DNA of 64,000 nt from Actinopolyspora erythraea (GCF_002263515.1 NZ_CP022752.1:4464001-4528000); one strand, 5' to 3'; positions 51,170 to 60,321 are shown, counted from the stretch's first letter. Numbers and translations: made by a program. Notes: generated by a model not told the origin, from the sequence alone.

Positions 51170-51988
51170 ATGGCCCACAACGCGAAGAAGGCGCTGCAGG
51201 AGCTCGCGCGACGGGGACCGCACGACGTGCTGCACGGTGACCTCGCGCTCGTCGGTCTGCCCGGCGTCGTCTGCGCACCGCGCAGTGGGCGCGGGCTGGC
51301 CGCCGTCGCGTTCGGGCACGGCTGGTTGCAACCCGCCCGGCGCTACACCGGGCTGCTGCGCCACCTGGCCTCGTGGGGATTCGTGGTGGCGGCGCCCACC
51401 ACGCACACCGGGCCGTTCGCCTCGCACCGCATGTTCGCGGCCGACCTCCGCACCGCCCTGGACATCTGCGTCAACGTGCGGCTCGGCGAGGGCGGGATCA
51501 GCGTGGACGAACGGCGGTTGGGCGTCGCCGGGCACGGCATGGGCGGTGGTTGCGCCGTGCTGGCGGCCGCCGAGGACAGCCGGATCCGGGCGGTGGCCGG
51601 ACTGAGCACCACCGAGACGACACCCTCCGCGATCGCCGCCGCCGGGCGGGTGAGCGTGCCGGGGATGCAGCTGGCCGGGGAGCGCGACCTGATGGCCTCG
51701 GCCCGTTCCAACGCGGAACCGATCAACCGAGCCTGGGGCGGACCCGCGCAGCTGCGAACCGTGCGCAAGGCCGGTCATCTCGCCTTCGCCGAGGGCAGGC
51801 ACTGGAGCGAGCTGCTGCTGCAGGGCAGGTCGCACTACGGCTCGCAACGGCTCTCCCGCGCGCTACTGACCGCCTTCTTCCTGCGCACCCTGACCGGTGA
51901 CCGACGCGGATCGGAACTGCTGACCAACGACGTGTCCGGCGCCGCCATCGACGGTGAGCACAGCAAGGGGCCGCTGGCGGCCGCGTGA
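51170..51988 (+). CDS. alpha/beta hydrolase-fold protein lacking the nucleophile serine
   Basis: 272 residues of dienelactone-hydrolase/PAF-acetylhydrolase/cutinase type: VVCAPRSGRGLAAVAFGHGWLQPARRYTGL, ASWGFVVAAPTTHTG, LQLAGERDLMA-like MQLAGERDLMAS and a His in KAGHLAFAEG. The nucleophile elbow, normally GHSMGGG, reads GHGMGGG (Gly123), so the serine is missing. Asp and His sites look kept. ATG at 51170. It may be catalytically dead, or may use another residue. Confidence 0.8.
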   Translation: MAHNAKKALQELARRGPHDVLHGDLALVGLPGVVCAPRSGRGLAAVAFGHGWLQPARRYTGLLRHLASWGFVVAAPTTHTGPFASHRMFAADLRTALDICVNVRLGEGGISVDERRLGVAGHGMGGGCAVLAAAEDSRIRAVAGLSTTETTPSAIAAAGRVSVPGMQLAGERDLMASARSNAEPINRAWGGPAQLRTVRKAGHLAFAEGRHWSELLLQGRSHYGSQRLSRALLTAFFLRTLTGDRRGSELLTNDVSGAAIDGEHSKGPLAAA

Positions 51989-52021
51989 CGGAAAGCTCCG
52001 AACGGAACACGGCAGCGGCGT

Positions 52022-52042
52022 GATCCACCACAATGGTGGATC
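52022..52042 (+). terminator. hairpin after the hydrolase gene
   Basis: GATCCACCA-CAA-TGGTGGATC, a perfect 9-bp stem, ending exactly where the right end of the tnpB remnant begins. Confidence 0.5.
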
Positions 52043-52503
52043 TTGACTACGCCCCCTGTAGGGCGGGGATCGTTTTCCGGCTCGCGCCGGAAGGTTCCTG
52101 CTTCCCAGCCGACTGCCCCGTCCGGGAGGACTCCCGTTGAGGTCTGACACCGGCTCCACAGGCCGACACCGCCAGCCCGGCGGCCTCGATGTTCTGGGCG
52201 GCGTTGACGTAGCGGGCGTGCGTGGTGCCGCACCCGCCGCACGTCCACGTGTGGACGTGCGGCGGCACCGACGACACCACGCCCAGGTAGGACAGCTCGT
52301 CCGAACGTTTCCGTTCGGTGAGCGGTTCCGAGGTCTCGTTGTGGTTCACGCGGCGCTGTTCGGTGAACCACGCGCGGGTCCGCGCGTCGCGGGCGAGGTT
52401 GTGGACCTCGCGGACGCGGCCGAACGTAGACAACAGCTCGCCGCGTCGCGGCACCGGACGGACAGCAGCGGTACGCGTATGCCCGCTTCACCCGCCTCCT
52501 GAC
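52043..52503 (-). pseudogene. decayed IS605-type tnpB with right end
   Basis: The minus strand starts MVRRRVKRAYAYRCCPSGAA (52520s down), shifts frame, continues VREVHNLARDARTRAWFTEQ, RRVNHNETSEPLTE and LGVVSSVPPH, then jumps to VHTWTCGGCGTTHARYVNAA, QNIEAAGL, the zinc-finger/RuvC-III end. The whole middle, including RuvC-I and RuvC-II, is missing, and the DRD motif reads ARY. After the stop a GC hairpin and GTAGTCAA (ending 52043) match an IS605 right end. No tnpA nearby. Different subfamily from the 3784 copy. Confidence 0.8.
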
Positions 52504-52622
52504 CATTTCTCGCGTACTAACGGTCCTGTTCGTGAGTCTCGATCTCGGGAGGTCACCGAACAACACTCGGGATCAGCTCACCCCCGGCGCGAACGCCGGG
52601 ATCTCCGCCGATGGGAGAAACG

Positions 52623-53432
52623 ATGAGCACACCACAGCCGCCGCACGGCGTACCGCGGCAGCCCCAGTCGGGCGGCGCGCCTCACCCGCAACAGCCCCCG
52701 GCGCGGCAACCGTCACCGATGCCGCGCCAGGGGCGGCAGGTGCCGCGGTACCAGGGCTACCCGCAGCCCGGGGCGCAGCCGATGGAGCAGCAGTCCGGTG
52801 GCGCACCGGGATGGGGACAGCAGCCTGCCGGAACCCGTCAAGCCGGGACCTACGGCTGTCCGGCTCCCAACGCGGGATACGGGTGGCAGTACGGCGCCGC
52901 CCAGCAGCAACCCGTTCAGCGACAGGCAGCGGGCCCGGTCGACGACACCGGCAGGCCGCTGGCGATCATCATCGCCGTCTGGGCGATCATCGCGGGGCTG
53001 CGGACGCTGATCATGTACCCGATCAACATAGTGCGGTTCTGGATGGAGTACGGCGGTTACGCCACCGTCCCACTGAACCTCGCCCGGGAGTCGTGGAACT
53101 TCCTGGCCCTGCTGGACGCGGCCGCGCTCGTCGTAGTGGGCATACTACTGTTCACCAGGCGACACAGGGCGCGTTTCTTCGCCGCAGCGGTAATAGTACT
53201 GACAGTGACGCTGTACGTCGTGGACACGATTTACGGATTCATCTGGACGCCGAGTCACGTAGAGCACCTTTACGAGCACTTCTACAACTGGCACCAGCTT
53301 TCCGGTAACATTTTCTATCTGATCCCCGCCGTTCTCGCGCTGCTCCCAGGAGTATCCCGCACGCTGCACACGAAACCGAAGCAGCAACAACCACCGCGAC
53401 AACCGGCGCACGGACAGCAACCAGGGTACTGA
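52623..53432 (+). CDS. Pro/Gln-rich four-helix membrane protein (first of tandem pair)
   Basis: 269 residues. Residues 1-105 are Pro/Gln/Gly-rich and disordered; four membrane helices follow (LAIIIAVWAIIAGLRTLIM, FLALLDAAALVVVGILLFT, FFAAAVIVLTVTLYVVDTIYG, NIFYLIPAVLALLPGV), then a short KPKQQQPPRQP tail. ATG at 52623 after GGGAGAAACG. The next gene has the same plan: Q/P-rich head, four helices, Q/P tail. No family recognised. Proximity to ESX-linked genes is suggestive only. Confidence 0.7.
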   Translation: MSTPQPPHGVPRQPQSGGAPHPQQPPARQPSPMPRQGRQVPRYQGYPQPGAQPMEQQSGGAPGWGQQPAGTRQAGTYGCPAPNAGYGWQYGAAQQQPVQRQAAGPVDDTGRPLAIIIAVWAIIAGLRTLIMYPINIVRFWMEYGGYATVPLNLARESWNFLALLDAAALVVVGILLFTRRHRARFFAAAVIVLTVTLYVVDTIYGFIWTPSHVEHLYEHFYNWHQLSGNIFYLIPAVLALLPGVSRTLHTKPKQQQPPRQPAHGQQPGY

Positions 53433-53492
53433 ACCAGCACCGAAAATCGTGCGGCGATTTCGACAGTCGGGAAAACCTCGGAGGGCAGCATC

Positions 53493-54113
53493 ATGAACGC
53501 ACCACAGCCGGGCTACGGACAGCAGCAACCACCGGGAGCCACGCCGCCGCGACAACCGACCTACCCCGCTTACCCCGGACAGCCACAACCGGCGGGGAAC
53601 CCGCCGAACACCTTCCGCCAGGACGGCGGCTCTCCGGCCCCCGTGATTCTGGGAATAGTTATCCTAGTTCTCGGTGGTGTCATCACCGCTGTCTCCATCC
53701 AACCACTGGTAGGACAAACATTGCTTTACCAGCGCGGCAGTCTCGAGTACGCGAGTGAAATAGCGAAGTACACGACCACTATCGTGTGGACTCTCAACGG
53801 AGCGGCACTGCTTACACTCGCTGTGATGCTGCTGGCGCGCACTCGAGCCGCGAAGGGGATTGCCATAACCAGCATAATTTTCACCATATTCGCCGCATCC
53901 GCAGAAGCACTGTTTGCACTTTTCAGCAGAGCCGAATGGCAAGCTCCGATGAATATCGTTTATATCTTGGAAACCGCGGAAGGAGTGATGTTCTACTGCT
54001 CGATGCTGGCGGCGATGCTGGTTTTCCTTCCCTCGGTACTGCGGTCCCTGCGCCAGAAACCGGCCCGGCCACCACAGCAGCAGTACTACTACGGGATGCC
54101 GGGCGGTCACTGA
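53493..54113 (+). CDS. Pro/Gln-rich four-helix membrane protein (second of tandem pair)
   Basis: 206 residues, ATG at 53493 after GGAGGGCAGCATC. A ~45-residue NAPQPGYGQQQPPGATPPRQ-type head, then helices APVILGIVILVLGGVITAVS, TIVWTLNGAALLTLAVMLL, IAITSIIFTIFAASAEALFALF and VMFYCSMLAAMLVFLPSVL, and the tail PPQQQYYYGMPGGH. Same architecture as the upstream gene, 60 bp away, with little direct sequence identity outside the head and tail. Lower GC than its neighbours. Terminator follows. Confidence 0.7.
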   Translation: MNAPQPGYGQQQPPGATPPRQPTYPAYPGQPQPAGNPPNTFRQDGGSPAPVILGIVILVLGGVITAVSIQPLVGQTLLYQRGSLEYASEIAKYTTTIVWTLNGAALLTLAVMLLARTRAAKGIAITSIIFTIFAASAEALFALFSRAEWQAPMNIVYILETAEGVMFYCSMLAAMLVFLPSVLRSLRQKPARPPQQQYYYGMPGGH

Positions 54114-54127
54114 CACCACCGCGCGGC

Positions 54128-54164
54128 CTCGGCCCGTGAGCGGAGCTGTCTTTCACGGGCCGAG
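54128..54164 (+). terminator. terminator after the tetraspan pair
   Basis: Perfect 12-bp stem CTCGGCCCGTGA / TCACGGGCCGAG, 13-nt loop. Confidence 0.75.
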
Positions 54165-54254
54165 CACGGCCCCGTTTTCCAGCCGCAGGGCTTCCGATCG
54201 CGGAGCTTTCAACCGCAGGGCTACCAGCGGTGAGGCTTCCCGCGGCCGGGATCA

Positions 54255-54851
54255 CTAGCGCAGCCAGCTGCGCTGCGAGAAGTCCTCCTCGTCGTCCCAG
54301 TCATCGGCGGCCGCCGCGCGACGGCGGGGCGGCGGGGCGGGAGCGGGCTGTTCCCGGGGAGGTGGGCCCGGCCTCGGGTCCGGAGGCTGCTGTTCGCTCG
54401 GGGCCTCCTCGGGAGCGGAGCTGCCGAACCGCCCGGCCGCGACGTTCCACCCCGGGTCCGGACGCGTAAGCGGTGGTTGCGCGCCGCCGACGTCGGCCGA
54501 ACCGGCGGCCGGACCGGCGGGGAACCCGCCGGAACTCACCTGGTCGACGAACGGATCCTCGTCGTCCTGCTCACCGATGCGGATCTGCTCGCGGCGCGCG
54601 CGCTCCCGCAGCACCGCCCGCTCGGCCTCCCGCCGCTGTTCCTCCTCACGGCGCGCCCGCTCTTCCTCCTCCTGGAAGACGCGCTCCCGCTCGTCCACCT
54701 CGGCCTGCACGGCCGCGGTCTGCTGTTCGTACTCACTGTCCAACTCGTCCTTGCGGCGCCGGGAGCGCTCCAGGACGGCCTCGATCTCGGCGACCGACAC
54801 CTCGGACTCGTACATTCCCGCGTTCCAGCCTTTCCACGGATCCGGGGACAC
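54255..54851 (-). CDS. coiled-coil protein with acidic/proline-rich tail
   Basis: 198 residues from a GTG at 54851 (ATG at 54815 is an alternative). A long charged coiled coil covers ~20-95 (RSRRRKDELDSEYEQQTAAV, EEEERARREEEQRREAERAV), then a Pro-rich disordered region and a tail DDWDDEEDFSQRSW. No signal peptide. Third gene of a minus-strand run with a WXG-like giant protein and an EspC-like protein, so an ESX-accessory role is possible. Its M. tuberculosis positional equivalents (Rv3437-Rv3440c) are also uncharacterised. Confidence 0.7.
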   Translation of the reverse strand: MSPDPWKGWNAGMYESEVSVAEIEAVLERSRRRKDELDSEYEQQTAAVQAEVDERERVFQEEEERARREEEQRREAERAVLRERARREQIRIGEQDDEDPFVDQVSSGGFPAGPAAGSADVGGAQPPLTRPDPGWNVAAGRFGSSAPEEAPSEQQPPDPRPGPPPREQPAPAPPPRRRAAAADDWDDEEDFSQRSWLR

Positions 54852-54995
54852 CCGGGCGACGGGGACACCCGGGCGACGGGGACGGCCGAGCGGCGTCCCC
54901 GAGCCGACTCGGCACGCCGCGGGCGACAGCGATCACCCCGACCGGAGCTCCCCCGTCCTCACCGGGAGCAGCGCGCCACGACACCGCCCGGCCGG

Positions 54996-57635
54996 TCACT
55001 TCTCCTCAGGTTCGCCCAGCACCGCTCGATGCTGCCAGAGGGTCTCCGCGTCGAGGCCGTCGTCGAACAGGTCCCCCTCGGTGCGCCAGGGACTGTCGTT
55101 GCTGCGCTCCTCGTCGCCACCACCCTGCTGACCGGCACCTCCCATGCCGCCCATGGGCATCATGCCGCCTCGGGCGCCGCCCTGCTCGCCCTGCCCGGAA
55201 GAACCGGCCGACTCTCCCATGGAGGCCAACCCGGTGGCTCCCTGCGATTCGATCCCGTCGGACTTTCCGTCCATTGTGGCCAGACCGGCCTCGCCCTCGA
55301 TGTCACCGAGCCGGTCCGCCGGGCGACTGCCCCAGACATTCCCACCGTCGTCCTCGGGAGAGCTGAACAGATCACCGGAGAACGCGGTGAAGGTGGACCG
55401 GGACGAGAGCCCCTCGGCGTCGCCGAACACCCCGGAACCACCCCACTGCGAAGTGGTTCGCGCGGCGGTGTCGAACGAGTCGGCGGACCGCCCGTCCAAA
55501 CGATGCCCGGTTTCGGGAGAAGTGCCCGCGACCGGCTCACCACCGAACACCGAGTCCTGCCGAGGGGCTCCGACACCTCCCGCGGCGGAACTCGTCCCCT
55601 GCTGGGCGGCGGGATCGAACCCACCACCGCCGGGGTCCGCCGGGTCGGTGCCGGAGAAGGCCGCCGTGTTCGTACGCGCTGCTCCGGCGGGACCGACGTC
55701 GTCATGCCGTGGCACGCCCGGCTCCGCCTGCTGCGGGGGCACCCGCTGCTGGGAGGTCCGCTCCGGCTGCTCCCCCGGCGGCGCCTCCTGCTGGAGCGCA
55801 TCCCGCGAGGCGGCGGCCTGTGCCGCGCGGCCGGACTCGACACCGGCACTCTGCTCCACACGGGGACGTTCCTCGCCGAACTCGACGGTCCGCGTGCTCG
55901 GCTGACCGTCGCCGTCGTCGATCGTGAGGCGCAGTCCTCCCTCGGCCTCCCGTGCCACGTTGACGGTGCGCTCGCCCTGCTGGATGACGGCGGTACCGTC
56001 GTCGTTCGGCCGTACGACGGTCGGTCCGCGCGAATCGCCGCGCGGACCCGTCGATTCCTCGTCGCCCACCGGGTCGCCCCGCTGACCGGACGCACCGGGG
56101 GTTTCGGCCGACGTACCCGCAGCGGGGGGATCCGGTGCGGTCACACCGCCCGACTCACCGAACGGGATCTGGTAAGTCCGCGGCTGGCCCTGCTCGTCCA
56201 GCAGGGTCAGCCGCGTACGCCCCTGCGAGTCGGCCTCGCGAACCGCGATCCGCTCGGCGCCCTCCCCGAGAGTCACCTGCTCCAGATCGCGGTCCGCTCC
56301 GGGACCGCCAACTCCGCTCGGCGCCACCCTCGCCGCTTCCTCGCCCGGCTCGGACATCCGGTCACGGATCTCCTCGGCCGAGGGAGTGCTCGGCTGCTGG
56401 GGCATCCCGGCGCCCTGGTCACCTGGGACTCCGCCTCCACCGGGAGCGCCACCGGTGCCACCCCCGCCCGGCACACCGCCGGTTCCGCCGCCACCGCCCT
56501 GGGAGCTGGTGGGGAGACCGGTTTCGGCGGGACTCCGCTGTTCGCCCCGCTGCCCTCCGTCCCGCCGCGGACCACCCTCGCCGAGCTTGTCGAAGGTCGT
56601 GCCGTCCAGTTTGCCCAGCTGTTCCCGCAGCGCGGAGAAGGCCTCCTCGGTGTGCTCGTAGGCGTCGTGTATCTCCTTGCGCAGCGCCCTGACGTCGTGG
56701 GCGTACCAGCCGCAGAAGTCGTCCAGCCACTTGATGCGTTTGTTGGCAACGGTGCCACCACCGTCCCGACAGCCCGGTGCACCGGGTTTCCGGAGATCAT
56801 CCCAGGTGATCTGAACGTGGTACTCGATCTTCTTCGGTTCCTCGGCGTCTTTGGGCTCCACGTTCACGTCTCTGTCCGGCATCTGTGCCTCCACACGAGG
56901 CAGAAGAGCCTTGCCGAACTCCTTCATCTCCGGCTCTTGCAGCTGGGACTTGCTGTACCGGAGCCCCTCCCGGACCATCTTCTCCATACCGTCGAGGTCC
57001 CGGAGCATGTTCTCGGACTCGTCGTTGCCGCCGTAGTGCTTGAAGAAGCTGCTCTTGTCCTTGAAGTCGGACAGCCCGCCGGGACCGACGCGCTTCTTGG
57101 GAACCTGCGCGGCCTTGTGCAGTGCCTGGCTGGTCGCGTTCAGGTCGTCGCAGTACTTGTTCATGGGCCCCTTGACCGCCGTGTACCGCTGACGCGCGGC
57201 GTCGGCAGCCCGGCCCTGCCAGGCCCGGTCCAGGTCCTTCTCCAACGAGCCGAGGTGGTCCAGCCAGGCATCCCGGTTGCTCGCGAGCTCGGCGAGCTTG
57301 CCCGCGGCCGACTCCAGCATCCCCCAGTCGATACCGCGCAGCTTCGGGAGTTCGCGCGCCTCGATGGTTCCGGTGCCGTACACCGCGAACTCGTCACCGG
57401 CGTAGTTCTTGGCCGCGCCCTCGTGGGTTCGCCATCTTCGGAAAACCCTGCCCCACACGTCTTCGCGCATGACCTTTTCGAGCTCGTTCAGCTTGTCCAG
57501 GTGGAAATCCGATTTCCCGTGGCCGGACGGCGCGGAACCGCCGTCGCGGGAATTGTTTCCCCCTGACTCGTAAGCACTGCTGTGATTCTCCTTGCCCTGC
57601 TCCTGAGCTATTCCCTGAACTCCCGCCCCACTCAC
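54996..57635 (-). CDS. large WXG/ESX-type protein with long disordered region
   Basis: 879 residues, GTG at 57635, 3 bp after the upstream stop. Residues ~40-170 are helical with a WXG motif in DLDRAWQGRAADAARQRY, typical of ESX substrates or polymorphic-toxin heads. Then a mixed region with EYHVQITWDDLRKPGAPGC and WLDDFCGWYAHDVRAL, a Gly-rich stretch (~GGGGTGGVPGGGGTGG), two similar beta-type repeats (RTRLTLLDEQGQPRTYQIPFGE and GLRLTIDDGDGQPSTRTVEFGE) and a tail PWRTEGDLFDDGLDAETLWQHR. No toxin domain seen. Probably an ESX-4-linked structural or secreted protein. Confidence 0.75.
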   Translation of the reverse strand: MSGAGVQGIAQEQGKENHSSAYESGGNNSRDGGSAPSGHGKSDFHLDKLNELEKVMREDVWGRVFRRWRTHEGAAKNYAGDEFAVYGTGTIEARELPKLRGIDWGMLESAAGKLAELASNRDAWLDHLGSLEKDLDRAWQGRAADAARQRYTAVKGPMNKYCDDLNATSQALHKAAQVPKKRVGPGGLSDFKDKSSFFKHYGGNDESENMLRDLDGMEKMVREGLRYSKSQLQEPEMKEFGKALLPRVEAQMPDRDVNVEPKDAEEPKKIEYHVQITWDDLRKPGAPGCRDGGGTVANKRIKWLDDFCGWYAHDVRALRKEIHDAYEHTEEAFSALREQLGKLDGTTFDKLGEGGPRRDGGQRGEQRSPAETGLPTSSQGGGGGTGGVPGGGGTGGAPGGGGVPGDQGAGMPQQPSTPSAEEIRDRMSEPGEEAARVAPSGVGGPGADRDLEQVTLGEGAERIAVREADSQGRTRLTLLDEQGQPRTYQIPFGESGGVTAPDPPAAGTSAETPGASGQRGDPVGDEESTGPRGDSRGPTVVRPNDDGTAVIQQGERTVNVAREAEGGLRLTIDDGDGQPSTRTVEFGEERPRVEQSAGVESGRAAQAAASRDALQQEAPPGEQPERTSQQRVPPQQAEPGVPRHDDVGPAGAARTNTAAFSGTDPADPGGGGFDPAAQQGTSSAAGGVGAPRQDSVFGGEPVAGTSPETGHRLDGRSADSFDTAARTTSQWGGSGVFGDAEGLSSRSTFTAFSGDLFSSPEDDGGNVWGSRPADRLGDIEGEAGLATMDGKSDGIESQGATGLASMGESAGSSGQGEQGGARGGMMPMGGMGGAGQQGGGDEERSNDSPWRTEGDLFDDGLDAETLWQHRAVLGEPEEK

Positions 57636-57638
57636 GGC

Positions 57639-57968
57639 TCACTCCCCCTTCCCGGCATCGGCCACGTTCTCCGCCTGGGCCTGGTCCCGCGACTCCATCT
57701 CGGTGAAGGAGGATCTGACGTCACCGGCCAGTTCGTTCAGGTGGTCCCGCGCCTTGCCGAGTGACCGGGAGAATCCCTGGCAGGCGGTCTCGAAGGTCGC
57801 CCCGACACCGATGTCCCTACCCACCTGGCCGAAGGTGCCCTCGCCCGAATCGATCGACTCCGCGAAGTTCGTTCCGGCGTTGAAGGCGTCGGCCAGCTGT
57901 TCCGTACTCCTGGCGACCCGCTTCATCGCCTCGCCGTCGTAATCGGCGGACCCGTTCGGCCGGCCCAT
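57639..57968 (-). CDS. small EspC/WXG-like ESX-associated protein
   Basis: 109 residues, ATG at 57968 after GGGGGACGA. All-helical: AMKRVARSTEQLADAFNAGTNF and a second half TACQGFSRSLGKARDHLNEL, AGDVRSSFTEME. Length, helical hairpin and pairing with a WXG-bearing neighbour fit the EspC-like families. No WXG itself. The downstream gene starts 3 bp after its stop, so the two are probably co-translated and may form a heterodimer. Confidence 0.7.
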   Translation of the reverse strand: MGRPNGSADYDGEAMKRVARSTEQLADAFNAGTNFAESIDSGEGTFGQVGRDIGVGATFETACQGFSRSLGKARDHLNELAGDVRSSFTEMESRDQAQAENVADAGKGE

Positions 57969-58395
57969 GAAGTCGTCCCCCTAAACCGCTTGTCCTCGGC
58001 ATCGCCCGTGACGCGAACACGTGGGTCCGTGAGCGTTCGGTGCATCGTGGATCATCCCAGATCGCCGGACGCTGCCGTGAGGGTTCGACTACGTCACCGT
58101 GCGCTCATTGCACGCGCAAAGCCGCCACCGAGGCGACGGGCGAGGTACGGCGTGACTCAACCCGTCTGGGAGTCACCGCCGGGAGTCACCGCCGAGGGGG
58201 CTCACCTCGGCACCGGGGCTGGGAGCGGTACACCCGTGGCGCCGGACGAGCCACGGGGCCGGCACTCCGGCGAGCCGAGCCACGGGCACGCCACCGACGA
58301 TGCCCGCGCGGCGCCCCGGCTCGCGCTCACGCACAGCAGCGGAGGTGGATCACCACCACGGAGCGGGCACTACCCGAAACGGGCGGAACCGTTGA
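57969..58395. other. gap of 427 bp, no gene seen
   Basis: High-GC sequence without a plausible ORF. It should contain the promoter of the minus-strand ESX-linked trio. Confidence 0.4.
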
Positions 58396-58500
58396 TCAGG
58401 TGGGCGGCGACACCAGCACCGCGACGACGATCACGCCGAGAGCCATCACGGCGAGAGGCAGGAACAGTACGTAGATCAGATCACCGAAGAAGTGACGCAT
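58396..58500 (-). CDS. 34-residue single-helix membrane peptide
   Basis: ATG at 58500 with GGGAG 9 bp upstream. The product MRHFFGDLIYVLFLPLAVMA, LGVIVVAVLVSPPT has one strong membrane helix. Not a fragment of a larger frame. Its good ribosome site and the neighbouring similar small gene support it being real. Confidence 0.55.
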   Translation of the reverse strand: MRHFFGDLIYVLFLPLAVMALGVIVVAVLVSPPT

Positions 58501-58565
58501 GACGGATCACTCCCACCGGATACCCGAGGGCTCGGAAGCGGGGAGTCGGTTCGCCGGACCGCGAA

Positions 58566-58733
58566 TCAGGGCTTGGCACGGCGTGGCCAGTGCTCCACCA
58601 ACCAGTTGCTGCCGTCGTGCGCCAAGGTGGCCGCCTTGGCACCCGCGACGGCGAGAGCGGACAACACTACAAGACCTGCGACCAGGCTGACCGCGAACAG
58701 CGCGATCAACATGGTGACTGCGATGGCACCCAT
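58566..58733 (-). CDS. 55-residue single-helix membrane peptide
   Basis: ATG at 58733, GAGAG about 10 bp upstream. MGAIAVTMLIALFAVSLVAG and LVVLSALAVAGAK form a membrane helix; the tail LAHDGSNWLVEHWPRRAKP is amphipathic and basic. It starts 51 bp after the glmM stop on the same strand, so it may be co-transcribed. No family recognised. Confidence 0.55.
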   Translation of the reverse strand: MGAIAVTMLIALFAVSLVAGLVVLSALAVAGAKAATLAHDGSNWLVEHWPRRAKP

Positions 58734-58784
58734 GTGACAAGGCTCTCACAATCGGGCGCGCAATGCGAGACTTTGATCACATAT

Positions 58785-60119
58785 TCATCTGATCGAGCCA
58801 ACGATCTCGGCCAGTTGTTCCGCCGTGCGCTTGGCGCACTCGGCCGTGGGAGCCTCCACCATCACCCGCACCAGCTGCTCGGTGCCGGACGGGCGCAGCA
58901 GCACCCTGCCGTGCTCCCCGAGCTCGGACTCCGCGCTGGCCACGGCCTCCGAGACCGCCTGGGCGTTCACGGCGGTGCTCTTGTCCGACACGGGGACGTT
59001 CACCAGACTCTGCGGCAGCCGGGTCATCGTGGCCGCCAGTTCGGCCAGCGGGGTACCGGTGGCGGCCATCCGCGACATCAACCGCAGCGCGGTGAGCAGT
59101 CCGTCCCCGGTGGTGGCGTGCCCCGGCAGCACGATGTGCCCGGACTGCTCACCACCGAGGGAGAACCCACCGCCACGCAGCTCCTCCAGCACGTAGCGGT
59201 CGCCGACGGCGGTGGTGCGGAGTCCGAGGCCGTGCTCGCGCATCGCCAGGTGCAGCCCGAGATTGCTCATCACGGTGGCCACGACCGTCCCGTGGGCCAG
59301 CTCCCCGGCGTCCCGCATGGCCAGGGCCAGCACCGCCAGAATCTGGTCGCCGTCGACCAGCTCCCCGGCCGCGTCGACGGCCACGCAGCGGTCGGCGTCC
59401 CCGTCGTGGGCTATTCCCAGGTCCGCGCCGTGCTCGACCACGGCCGCCCGCAACCGGTCGGGACGGGTGGAGCCGACGTCGTCGTTGATGTTGAGCCCGT
59501 CCGGCTCGGCGTGCAGCGCGATCACCTCGGCACCCGCCCGCCGGTACGCCTCCGGAGCGGCCCGGAAAGCGGCGCCGTGGGCGCAGTCGACCACCACGCG
59601 CAGGCCGTCCAGCGAGTCCGGCGTCGAGGCCAGCAGGTGCGCCACGTAGCGGTCCAGGGCCTCGGGCATGTCCCGCACCCGGCCGACGTGCTCGCCGACC
59701 GGCCGAACCGGGTTCTCCTCCAGCCGCGCCGCGATCTCGTCCTCCAGCGCGTCGGCCAGCTTGTGCCCACCCGCCGCGAACAGCTTGATCCCGTTGTCCG
59801 GCATCGGATTGTGCGAGGCGGAGATCATCACGCCCAGGTCGGCCCCGCTGTCGGCCACCAACCGCGCGACGGCCGGGGTCGGCAGCACGCCGACACGCAC
59901 CACGTCGGCCCCCGCCGAGGTCAGACCAGCGGTCACGGCGGCCTCGAGCATCTCACCGCTGGCTCGCGGGTCCCGCCCCACCAGGGCGACCCGCCGCCGG
60001 GAGTCGTCCCGGTCGTAGAGCACGCGGGCCGCCGTACTCGCCAGGGACATCGCCAGTTCCGGGCCGAGATCGGAATTGGCCAGACCGCGCACCCCGTCGG
60101 TGCCGAACAGACGGGACAA
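58785..60119 (-). CDS. glmM: phosphoglucosamine mutase
   Basis: 444 residues; interconverts glucosamine-6-P and -1-P. The start is the TTG at 60119: AGGAGGAAGCGG precedes it and it yields the canonical [14 protein letters not shown]. Catalytic phosphoserine loop [15 protein letters not shown]; Mg loop DGDADRC; sugar loop [10 protein letters not shown]; phosphate loop [13 protein letters not shown]. Works in the same pathway as glmS at 49184. Confidence 0.96.
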   Translation of the reverse strand: MSRLFGTDGVRGLANSDLGPELAMSLASTAARVLYDRDDSRRRVALVGRDPRASGEMLEAAVTAGLTSAGADVVRVGVLPTPAVARLVADSGADLGVMISASHNPMPDNGIKLFAAGGHKLADALEDEIAARLEENPVRPVGEHVGRVRDMPEALDRYVAHLLASTPDSLDGLRVVVDCAHGAAFRAAPEAYRRAGAEVIALHAEPDGLNINDDVGSTRPDRLRAAVVEHGADLGIAHDGDADRCVAVDAAGELVDGDQILAVLALAMRDAGELAHGTVVATVMSNLGLHLAMREHGLGLRTTAVGDRYVLEELRGGGFSLGGEQSGHIVLPGHATTGDGLLTALRLMSRMAATGTPLAELAATMTRLPQSLVNVPVSDKSTAVNAQAVSEAVASAESELGEHGRVLLRPSGTEQLVRVMVEAPTAECAKRTAEQLAEIVGSIR

Positions 60120-60321
60120 CCGCTTCCTCCTGATGCTCACGGCGCGCCCAGGCGACCGGGAAAACGAAGCACTCCGGTACCAAACACCACGGGAGCAGCC
60201 CCGACGCCCGACGGGCTGTCGTGACTGCTCCCACACAGGATGTCGGCACCGCCCCTGCCGTGCCACCGCGCGAGGGGCACGGCGGGGCGAGCCCGGACCC
60301 GCGCCAGCGGGTCCGGGAAAG

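Noticed and set aside
54477..57566. Plus-strand 1,029-codon ORF opposite the ESX-linked giant protein
   Set aside because: The opposite frame carries the WXG helix, a start 3 bp after the upstream stop and sensible repeats; the plus frame has no ribosome site or motifs.
58785..60224. Plus-strand 544-codon ORF opposite glmM
   Set aside because: Antisense shadow of an unmistakable glmM gene.
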